In this document: piece by piece, positions 1-5,726 of the stretch
Layout: each line of letters begins with the position of its first letter
Numbering within the stretch: the stretch's first letter is position 1
From: Akkermansiaceae bacterium
GTDB lineage: Bacteria > Verrucomicrobiota > Verrucomicrobiia > Verrucomicrobiales > Akkermansiaceae
Length of the DNA stretch: 35,976 nucleotides
Reading direction: 5' to 3'
NCBI GenBank assembly: GCA_022510805.1
Contig: JAFLSS010000008.1
Coordinates: 13,975-49,950, forward strand
The notes under the pieces: model-generated
Seen by the model: only the letters and a program-made list of their open reading frames with translations
What the model was told of the DNA's origin: nothing
Databases searched by the model: none
Program-made: the position numbers and the translations under genes

Positions 1-223
1 TGAGTTCGTCATTTTCCTCGCGGGCGTTGATGATGATTTCATCAATGGCGCGGGATACTTCCTCGGTGGTTTTAGGCGCTGTGGGCACCTTGACTTTCAG
101 GTCTTGCTCGTTGAGGATGATTTTCTGCGTGACAACGAAGAAAATCAGCAGCAGGAATACGATGTCCAGCATGGGAGCAAGCTGGAAGCCAATGCCATCC
201 GGGATCTTGACGTTGAATTTCAT
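1..223 (-). CDS. exbD: ExbD/TolR-type biopolymer transport protein (3' end missing)
   Basis: The protein starts at 223 and runs off the left edge, so only about 74 N-terminal residues are visible. A short cytoplasmic segment (MKFNVKIPDG) leads into one membrane helix containing LDIVFLLLIFFVV. The aspartate at the helix start is the residue that takes part in proton passage in the ExbD/TolR family. A periplasmic region with alternating charge begins afterwards. The start lies 16 bases after the stop of the ExbB-like gene, so the two are almost certainly co-transcribed and form one proton-driven motor. ExbD and TolR cannot be told apart from this fragment. I see no Shine-Dalgarno sequence before the start. 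Confidence 0.88.
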   Translation of the reverse strand, partial: MKFNVKIPDGIGFQLAPMLDIVFLLLIFFVVTQKIILNEQDLKVKVPTAPKTTEEVSRAIDEIIINAREENDEL

Positions 224-239
224 GCAAGCTCAGTTTCGC

Positions 240-1004
240 TCAATTATAGGGGTCATCCTCGCGGGGGGAGCTGATCACCTCTTGGGTGATAGCGCGCTGC
301 GCGTAATTGCCCAAGCGCTGGTCGCGATCCATCTGCCCTGAGATGACAGAGAGAATGTGGGTGATGGCCGCCTCCATGTCCGTGATGCGTTTTTGGATGC
401 GGTTGCGGAAGATGACATAGCAGAGCATGCAGGGGATGGCCAGCACAAGGCCGCCGGCGGTGGTGATCATGGCCTCGGAGATGCCGCTGGCCATTTGCAT
501 CTGCTTGACTCCCTCGAAATTGCCCGCTGCCATCTCGGTGAAGGTGCGCATCATGCCGATGACGGTGCCGAGCAGGCCGATCATGGGGGCGATGCCGCCG
601 ATGTCCGCCAGCCAGCTGATTTGGCGCGTGAGGCTGTTGGCCTGGCGGGAGCCCTCTGCTGAGGCCACTTCGCGCACCTCGTCGATGTTGGCGCGCGGGT
701 TGCGCTGCAGGAACAGCATCACCACTCGCAGCGTGCGCGTGAAGTTGGAGTCTGTGCGCTCGCACATGTCCATGAGCCCGGCGTAGTCCTTGCGGCGGAT
801 GAAGGTCTCCACCGGCGCTATCACCCGCATGGGGAGAACAGCGCTGCTGCGCGTTGTCCACAGGCATATAAAGAACACCATGAGCGCGATGACGGAGAGT
901 GCCAACAGCGGCCACATGAGCGCCCCGCCTTTTTCGAATAGCTCCACCAGTTGAACTCCGCCCGGCGAAAGCACCTTGTCTGTAATTAATGAGAATAACA
1001 GCAT
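240..1004 (-). CDS. exbB: MotA/TolQ/ExbB family proton channel protein
   Basis: This 254-residue protein is the channel subunit of a proton-driven energy transducer of the inner membrane (the ExbB-ExbD-TonB or TolQ-TolR-TolA type). One hydrophobic helix lies near residues 29-50. A long cytoplasmic loop follows, then the conserved core at about 135-200: ADIGGIAPMIGLLGTVIGMM and, after it, ISEAMITTAGGLVLAIP. These are the family-defining second and third helices. Length is normal for the family. The chosen start sits 8 bases downstream of the transcription start predicted from a consensus-like promoter at 1019-1047, which fits a very short leader. It heads an operon with the ExbD-like gene. No TonB or TolA gene is visible here, so the system served is unknown. 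Confidence 0.9.
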   Translation of the reverse strand: MLLFSLITDKVLSPGGVQLVELFEKGGALMWPLLALSVIALMVFFICLWTTRSSAVLPMRVIAPVETFIRRKDYAGLMDMCERTDSNFTRTLRVVMLFLQRNPRANIDEVREVASAEGSRQANSLTRQISWLADIGGIAPMIGLLGTVIGMMRTFTEMAAGNFEGVKQMQMASGISEAMITTAGGLVLAIPCMLCYVIFRNRIQKRITDMEAAITHILSVISGQMDRDQRLGNYAQRAITQEVISSPREDDPYN

Positions 1005-1018
1005 ACGTCTCTGCCCGG

Positions 1019-1047
1019 ATTATAGTCTTTTTGCTGCCATAATTCAA
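1019..1047 (-). promoter_or_regulatory. sigma70-type promoter of exbB-exbD
   Basis: On the minus strand, TTGAAT (1042-1047) and a perfect TATAAT (1019-1024) are separated by 17 bases. The predicted transcription start near 1012 leaves a leader of only about 8 bases before the ATG at 1004. Confidence 0.75.
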
Positions 1048-1141
1048 GCCGATACCCTGTGCATGGCGCTATTTTTTGCATATGTGCTCTCCGGGACGGA
1101 GATTTTCTTGCTGTTCGGGGCGGTTTCTGCCATTTATAAAG

Positions 1142-1169
1142 TTGCCATCGGCTTTTTTTCTGGTACAAT
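1142..1169 (+). promoter_or_regulatory. extended -10 promoter of the acidic-tail gene
   Basis: TTGCCA (1142-1147) is followed after 16 bases by TACAAT (1164-1169), preceded by TG at 1161-1162, which makes an extended -10. The predicted start near 1176 is about 6 bases before the ATG at 1182. The promoter is divergent from that of exbB. Confidence 0.6.
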
Positions 1170-1181
1170 AGGCCGCAACAT

Positions 1182-1658
1182 ATGGCAGCCAAACCGGATC
1201 AATCGTCATCGCCGATTCAGCTTACAATTGCGACCTCCGAGGTCAAGCAGCAGAAGTCTGAGGGTATTCTCTTTTATGTGTTGCCGCCTCTGGTGATAGC
1301 GGCGGTGTTTGTGTTCTGTTCCATCTCCAAGCCTGATATCAAGGCGCCTGCGCCGGCTGCTCCCGCTGTGACGGCGCAGCAGAAGGAGGCGCTTGATAAT
1401 ATGGATGTGAGCGATCTTCAGGATGATGAGGGCGCGCCTGCGGATGATGAGGAGCCCGCTGTCTCCGGGGGTGGGGCTGCCCCTGTGACTACGCCGGAGC
1501 CGGCAGCAGATGAGGATGAGACGCCTGCGGATGATGACGCGGCGGCCGGGGATGAGCCCACTGAGGATGAGCCCACTGAGGATGAGCCCACTGAGGATGA
1601 GCCCACTGAGGATGAGCAGGAGCCTGCGGACGAGGAACCGTCGGATAGTGAGGAGTAA
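1182..1658 (+). CDS. single-pass membrane protein with a long acidic repetitive tail
   Basis: I do not recognise this 158-residue protein as a named family. A polar N-terminus of about 27 residues precedes one membrane helix (around 29-47, ILFYVLPPLVIAAVFVFC). An Ala/Pro-rich stretch follows. The last half is dominated by Asp, Glu, Pro and Thr and includes four perfect copies of a five-residue DEPTE unit. With no cleavable signal peptide, the helix probably anchors the protein and the acidic tail is extended and disordered. The gene is divergent from exbB-exbD, so a link to the energy-transducing complex is possible but unproven. Icd begins 24 bases later and is probably on the same transcript. 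The acidic tail is a low-complexity region, so similarity searches would mislead. Confidence 0.7.
   Translation: MAAKPDQSSSPIQLTIATSEVKQQKSEGILFYVLPPLVIAAVFVFCSISKPDIKAPAPAAPAVTAQQKEALDNMDVSDLQDDEGAPADDEEPAVSGGGAAPVTTPEPAADEDETPADDDAAAGDEPTEDEPTEDEPTEDEPTEDEQEPADEEPSDSEE
1551..1616 (+). repeat. 15-bp in-frame tandem repeat, four perfect copies plus a partial one
   Basis: The unit GATGAGCCCACTGAG repeats without mismatch at 1551-1565, 1566-1580, 1581-1595 and 1596-1610, and a further partial copy begins at 1611. Each copy encodes DEPTE. The perfect identity, including third codon positions, suggests recent duplication by slippage. Confidence 0.95.
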
Positions 1659-1682
1659 GATTTTGTCAATAGAAGAGAAAAT

Positions 1683-2915
1683 ATGAGTGAAGCATCATCT
1701 ATCTGCATGACCCCGGAGGGGGTGTTGAGTGTGCCGGATTTTCCGATCATCCCGCATATTGTCGGCGATGGCTCGGGGCCGGATATTTGGAAGGCTTCGC
1801 AGCGAGTGATCGACGCGGCAGTATCGGCGGCATATGGCGATGCGCGCGCGCTGGCGTGGAAAGAGGTGCTCGCCGGGCAAAAGGCGTATGATGTGCTTGG
1901 CACCTGGCTGCCGGAGGAGACACTGCAGGCGTTCCGCGACCACCTTGTCGGGATCAAGGGACCGCTGACCACGCCGGTGGGGGGTGGTATCCGCTCGCTG
2001 AATGTCGCGCTGCGTCAAGGGCTGGATCTCTATGCCTGCGTGCGTCCGGTGCGCTATTTCCAAGGCATTGAGACGCCGGTTAAGGATCCCTCCAAGGTGG
2101 ATATGGTGATTTTCCGCGAGAATACGGAAGATATCTATGCCGGGGTGGAGTTTGCCAGTGAGTCTGCCGAGGCTGAGGCGTTCTACCAATGGCTGTCAGA
2201 TGTGTACCCGGAGCGCGCGGGCAAGGTGCGCTTCCCCTATTCCTCAGCCTATGGGATCAAGCCTGTGTCACGGGAGGGCACAGAGCGGCTCGTGCGCGCG
2301 GCCATCGCGCATGCGGTGCAGCACAATTGCCCGAGTGTGACTCTGGTGCACAAGGGTAATATCATGAAGTTTACAGAGGGCGGCTTCCGCGATTGGGGGT
2401 ATGAGCTGGCGCGCCGTGAGTTCGGCGCCGAGGTCATCGGCAGCGGCCCCTGGTGCCGCCTGCCCAATGGCACCGTCATCAAAGATTGCATCTGCGATGC
2501 CTTCCTGCAGGAGATCCTGCTGCACCCGGCGGATCACTCTGTGGTGGCCACGCTGAATCTCAATGGCGACTACTGCTCTGACGCGCTGGCGGCTCAGGTG
2601 GGCGGGATCGGTATCTCACCCGGGGCCAATATCAACTACACCAGCGGCCACGCCATCTTCGAGGCGACTCACGGCACGGCGCCCAAGCTGGCGGGGCTGG
2701 ACAAGGTGAATCCCTGCTCGTTCCTCCTCTCGGCGGAGATGATGCTGCGCTACATCGGCTGGTCAGAGGCGGCGGATCGCTTGGTGCAGGCGCTGGAGAG
2801 CTGCATCGCGGCCAAGCGGGTCACGGCGGATCTGGCGGAGATGATGCCGGGGGCGGAGGCGCTGAGCACGAGCGCCTTCGGGGATGCCCTCGTGGCGGCC
2901 ATCGCAGCCCGGTAA
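1683..2915 (+). CDS. icd: isocitrate dehydrogenase, E. coli Icd type
   Basis: This enzyme converts isocitrate to 2-oxoglutarate and CO2 in the TCA cycle, reducing NAD(P)+. The 410-residue sequence aligns along its whole length with E. coli Icd. It has the substrate loop with the regulatory serine ([13 protein letters not shown], Ser105), the [11 protein letters not shown] block, the [13 protein letters not shown] block, the metal-binding region [13 protein letters not shown], and HGTAPK near the coenzyme pocket. Of the five E. coli residues that select NADP, Lys344 and Val351 are kept (Lys335, Val342), but Tyr345, Tyr391 and Arg395 are replaced by Leu336, Ala382 and Glu386. The family is certain; the coenzyme preference is not. 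The gene lies 24 bases after its upstream neighbour and 21 before menG/ubiE, so it is probably operonic. Confidence 0.95.
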   Translation: MSEASSICMTPEGVLSVPDFPIIPHIVGDGSGPDIWKASQRVIDAAVSAAYGDARALAWKEVLAGQKAYDVLGTWLPEETLQAFRDHLVGIKGPLTTPVGGGIRSLNVALRQGLDLYACVRPVRYFQGIETPVKDPSKVDMVIFRENTEDIYAGVEFASESAEAEAFYQWLSDVYPERAGKVRFPYSSAYGIKPVSREGTERLVRAAIAHAVQHNCPSVTLVHKGNIMKFTEGGFRDWGYELARREFGAEVIGSGPWCRLPNGTVIKDCICDAFLQEILLHPADHSVVATLNLNGDYCSDALAAQVGGIGISPGANINYTSGHAIFEATHGTAPKLAGLDKVNPCSFLLSAEMMLRYIGWSEAADRLVQALESCIAAKRVTADLAEMMPGAEALSTSAFGDALVAAIAAR

Positions 2916-2936
2916 AGGAAGGAGGGGAGGCGCGCT

Positions 2937-3608
2937 ATGCCGGATTCCTCATATGTGCACGCGGCGTTCAGCGCCATTGCCCCGCATTATGTGGCGGCCA
3001 ATCACCTGCTCTCGCTGGGGATGGATATCCTCTGGCGAGCGCGGGCGGTGCAGCTGGTGGCGGAGTGGAAGCCGGCGCGCCTGCTGGATATTGCGACGGG
3101 AACCGGCGATTTGGCGCTGGATATTGAGCGCGCCTTGCCGGAGGTGCATGTGCTGGGTACGGATTTTTGCGAGCCCATGCTCGAGATTGCCCGGCGGCGC
3201 GGGCTGAGGCATGTGCTGCCGGCAGATGCGATGCACCTGCCGCTGGAGGATGATGTGTTCGATGCTGCCACCATCGCGTTCGGCTTGCGCAACATGCCGG
3301 ACTATGCGGCGGCGCTGCGGGAATTCCGCCGTGTGCTGCGCCCCGGTGGGCACTTGCTGGTGCTGGATCTGGGGATCCCGGAGGGCGTGGCTGCGGCCCC
3401 TTATCGCTTTTACCTGCACCGCGTGTTACCCAAGATTGCTGCCTGCCTGACAGAGGCGCCCGATGCTTACACCTACCTCGGCCGCAGTATAGAAGCCTTC
3501 CCGCGTGGGCAGGCGATGCTGGAGCTCCTCACTTCCACCGGGTATGCCGCCCCCGCATTTGTGCCCCTCATGGGTGGGATTGCCGGGTTGTATTTTGCTG
3601 AGGCATAG
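2937..3608 (+). CDS. ubiE: demethylmenaquinone methyltransferase (MenG/UbiE family)
   Basis: This SAM-dependent methyltransferase performs C-methylation in menaquinone or ubiquinone synthesis. The 223-residue sequence has the family N-terminal block (FSAIAPHYVAANHLLSLGMD, with LW soon after), SAM motif I LLDIATGTGD (49-58), an acidic residue after the second strand, and the FGLRNMPD and RVLRPGGHLLVLDL blocks typical of UbiE/MenG. A strong GGAGG-type ribosome site lies just before the start (about 2921-2930). The likely product in a probable anaerobe is menaquinone, so menG may be the better name. It is the last gene of the run beginning at 1182; the next gene has its own promoter. Confidence 0.92.
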   Translation: MPDSSYVHAAFSAIAPHYVAANHLLSLGMDILWRARAVQLVAEWKPARLLDIATGTGDLALDIERALPEVHVLGTDFCEPMLEIARRRGLRHVLPADAMHLPLEDDVFDAATIAFGLRNMPDYAAALREFRRVLRPGGHLLVLDLGIPEGVAAAPYRFYLHRVLPKIAACLTEAPDAYTYLGRSIEAFPRGQAMLELLTSTGYAAPAFVPLMGGIAGLYFAEA

Positions 3609-3650
3609 GGAGGCGCCTGCGGCAAGTGTTCTCATGAGTTCAGCTTGTGC

Positions 3651-3679
3651 TTGACAGTTATTTTGATTATGCGGATAAT
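3651..3679 (+). promoter_or_regulatory. near-consensus sigma70 promoter of the small Sel1 lipoprotein gene
   Basis: A perfect TTGACA (3651-3656) and GATAAT (3674-3679) are 17 bases apart. The -10 element lies inside an inverted repeat (GCGGA at 3671-3675, TCCGC about ten bases on), which could be a repressor site. The predicted start near 3686 leaves a leader of about 48 bases, longer than at most other promoters in the window. Confidence 0.8.
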
Positions 3680-3733
3680 TTGTTGTCCGCGATCTGCGTT
3701 TTCTAAGAATTATCAACTCAATATTCTCTCAGT

Positions 3734-4174
3734 ATGAAATCAAAGCAATTTCATCATGTCGTTATTGGTGCTCTGGCGGTGCTTTTAGCCGCCTGCACGG
3801 GTGTCACGCCTCCCAATCTGAGCTCGGTAGACGCTTGCAACAGAGGAAAGGAGATTTACTTTGCCAGCTATCGTGCTTATGAGAAACATAAATTTGCGAA
3901 GGCATTGGAGGAGGCATATCCCTGGTTTCGAATGAGTGCGGAGCAGAATCATTCAGAGGGTGAGCTCTGGCTGGCCAAGATGTATGATTTTGCCCTGGAT
4001 TTTTCCCGCGAAGGCGTGAAGGTGAATCTGGGGAGCCCCTCCTCCACCTATCAGCAGGAGGCTGAGAAGTGGTACAAGCGGGCAGCGGATCACGGCAATA
4101 AGCAGGCGGCTGAGGATCTTGCGGCTTTCAGACGCACAGGGAGCGCTGTCGTCGTGAAGACACAGAGTCACTGA
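3734..4174 (+). CDS. small Sel1/TPR-like lipoprotein
   Basis: This 146-residue protein begins with a lipoprotein signal peptide: a basic n-region, a hydrophobic stretch and the lipobox LAAC with the lipidated cysteine at residue 21. The body carries Sel1-like helical-repeat signatures: LEEAYPWFRMSAEQNHSEGELWLAKMY (about 56-82) and AEKWYKRAADHGNKQAAEDL (about 114-133), separated by a non-repeat insertion. It should be exported and membrane-anchored, with the helices acting as a protein-binding surface. It is much shorter than the three Sel1 proteins at 13468-20857 and is monocistronic, with a strong promoter of its own. Its partner and function are unknown. Confidence 0.8.
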   Translation: MKSKQFHHVVIGALAVLLAACTGVTPPNLSSVDACNRGKEIYFASYRAYEKHKFAKALEEAYPWFRMSAEQNHSEGELWLAKMYDFALDFSREGVKVNLGSPSSTYQQEAEKWYKRAADHGNKQAAEDLAAFRRTGSAVVVKTQSH

Positions 4175-4192
4175 GGAGCTGCCGCCTCTTTC

Positions 4193-4235
4193 CCGGCTCG
4201 CTTTTCTCACATGGAGGGGGGGGGAAGCGAGCCGG
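4193..4235. other. 11-bp perfect inverted repeat, 21-base loop
   Basis: CCGGCTCGCTT (4193-4203) is exactly complementary to AAGCGAGCCGG (4225-4235); the loop is G-rich. There is no U-tract on either strand, so this is not a standard intrinsic terminator. A second, imperfect hairpin using GAGCC and GGCTC just downstream would compete with it. It may end the lipoprotein transcript or act in the bactofilin leader. Confidence 0.5.
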
Positions 4236-4326
4236 TGCTTTGGCGCCGGTGGCTCGCCGGGCCGGGTGAAAATGACAACTCGGATGGGACGCCGCAGCAA
4301 AAATTTGCATTTGACACACTTTCGTG

Positions 4327-4393
4327 TGGACAAAATGCCCGGATCAAGGTAGCATAGTCAACATCGCAGGTGTGCGATGTGAAAGCTTTTTTT
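4327..4393 (+). promoter_or_regulatory. candidate bactofilin promoter and an inverted repeat followed by a T-run
   Basis: A possible promoter is TGGACA (4327-4332) and TAGCAT (4350-4355) with 17-base spacing. Directly after it lies a perfect 8-bp inverted repeat (ACATCGCA 4361-4368, TGCGATGT 4373-4380, loop GGTG) over the predicted transcription start. Seven T residues follow at 4387-4393, six bases beyond the stem. The repeat could be an operator, or a weak terminator/attenuator in front of the bactofilin genes. Confidence 0.4.
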
Positions 4394-4417
4394 AACATTT
4401 AAATTAAACTTATTGAC

Positions 4418-5041
4418 ATGAAATTCAGTTCTTCCCGCAAATCGGATCCGGCACCTTCTCCCTTTTCATCGTTCGGCAGTGACGCTAATTCCGGGATGTG
4501 GGGCTCCCCCGTCACGCCTATCACGCCCGATAGCGACTCGGATATGAGCTCCGATTTTATGCCTGTGGAGCCCGCGTCCCTCGGTGAGGTGACTCCCATC
4601 TCCGCGCAGGGCACCACGCGCAATGTGCTCAACTCCGATGTGCGCGTGGTCGGCACGCTGCGTTTCACGGACAATCTGATTGTCGACGGCACAGTGGAGG
4701 GCGAGATCACCTCTGACGGCGAGCTGACCGTGGGTGAGAATGCCATCATCCAAGCCGGAGAGAAAAACAAGGTGGCCGTGCGCACCAAGAACGCTATCAT
4801 TCACGGCCACGTCACGGGTGATGTGGTGGTGACGGATCGCGTGGAGCTGGCCAACACTGCGGTGCTTATGGGCGATATCACCGCTACTCGGATTGCCATC
4901 CAAGAGGGCGCGACCTTTGTGGGGCACTGCGCTGTGGGGGCTGAGGCGGGGGCGCCGGTTGCTGCGCCTGCGAGCTCTCCCAAGCGCGCCTCTGCGAAGC
5001 GCACGCCGGCTCTCGAAGAAACACCTGATCTGCTGGCATGA
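4418..5041 (+). CDS. bactofilin family cytoskeletal protein
   Basis: Bactofilins form a short right-handed beta-helix and polymerise into filaments or patches that scaffold cell-envelope and cell-shape functions on the cytoplasmic side of the membrane. In this 207-residue protein, residues 1-69 are polar and Ser/Pro/Asp-rich, hence probably disordered. Residues 70-174 are the bactofilin core, with the recurring beta-helix pattern seen in VDGTVEGEIT, GELTVGENAII, IIHGHVTGDVVV and LMGDITATRI. A short Ala/Pro/Lys tail ends the protein. The stop overlaps the start of the next gene by four bases (ATGA), implying translational coupling with a second bactofilin-like protein. No membrane anchor is visible. 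Confidence 0.88.
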   Translation: MKFSSSRKSDPAPSPFSSFGSDANSGMWGSPVTPITPDSDSDMSSDFMPVEPASLGEVTPISAQGTTRNVLNSDVRVVGTLRFTDNLIVDGTVEGEITSDGELTVGENAIIQAGEKNKVAVRTKNAIIHGHVTGDVVVTDRVELANTAVLMGDITATRIAIQEGATFVGHCAVGAEAGAPVAAPASSPKRASAKRTPALEETPDLLA

Positions 5042-5724
5042 GCCACGCCGGGGAAGAGCCCTCCGTTGCCGCGAAGTATCATACTGAGCCTCTCGTGGTG
5101 CCCGTGGTCTCGTGTTTTATCCCCGTGCGAGACCGCGCACCGCGCGGCATCTTTTCCCCGCTCCCGCCCGGCGCGCGCGAAGATCGTGTCGCGGTGCCCA
5201 CGCGGGAGATTGTCTGCTATGAGTGCGGGCAGCGCTCACACATCCCCGAGGCGGCGCTCTCGGCGCATTGTGTGCACTGCCGCGCGCACCTGAGCACGGC
5301 ACATGTAGAGCTCAAGCCCGGCACGCGCCGCCTCACGGTGCGCACGCTGGGGGATGTGAGCCTGCCTGCCGGAGTCGAGCTCTCCCATTTGTCCATCATC
5401 TGCCGCCACCTGAGCATCGCCGGCAAGGGCTCGGGCACTCTGCGCTGCTCCGGCACCCTCACACTGCGCGGCGAAGCTGTGGTGGAGGGCGCTGTGCAGG
5501 CGGGCAGCATCATCGTGACCCCCGGAGCCCGGGTGCGCCTCTCCCCCTCCGCGGTTGCGGCGCAGGCAGAGGTGGAGGGCTACCTCACCGGGTGCCTGCA
5601 AGTGGCGGGTGAAATCCGCATCGGCCGGGGTGGGGTGCTGGAGGGAGATTGCCGCGCGAGGCAGCTGATAGTTGAACCCGGCGGACGCCACGCGGGGGTG
5701 TGGGTGCGCTCATCTCTCGCCTGA
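5038..5724 (+). CDS. zinc-ribbon plus bactofilin-like fusion protein
   Basis: This 228-residue protein combines two parts. A C-x2-C-x14-C-x2-C zinc ribbon is formed by Cys60, Cys63, Cys78 and Cys81. A C-terminal beta-helix region (about 92-222) repeats the bactofilin pattern: RCSGTLTLRGEAVVEGAVQ, VEGYLTGCLQVAGEIRIGRG and VLEGDCRARQLIVEPGG. It overlaps the upstream bactofilin by four bases and is followed two bases later by the UvrA-like gene, so the three are almost certainly one operon. The beta-helix would let it join the bactofilin polymer, while the zinc ribbon could bind nucleic acid or protein; that role is inference. The bactofilin assignment is by pattern and is weaker than for its neighbour. 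Confidence 0.75.
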   Translation: MSHAGEEPSVAAKYHTEPLVVPVVSCFIPVRDRAPRGIFSPLPPGAREDRVAVPTREIVCYECGQRSHIPEAALSAHCVHCRAHLSTAHVELKPGTRRLTVRTLGDVSLPAGVELSHLSIICRHLSIAGKGSGTLRCSGTLTLRGEAVVEGAVQAGSIIVTPGARVRLSPSAVAAQAEVEGYLTGCLQVAGEIRIGRGGVLEGDCRARQLIVEPGGRHAGVWVRSSLA

Positions 5725-5726
5725 GT

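Noticed and set aside
1551-1616. Tandem repeat as a CRISPR array
   Set aside because: There are no spacers, and the unit is an in-frame protein repeat.
4193-4235. Hairpin as the intrinsic terminator of the small lipoprotein gene
   Set aside because: The stem is perfect but there is no U-tract on either strand, so it is listed only as an inverted repeat.
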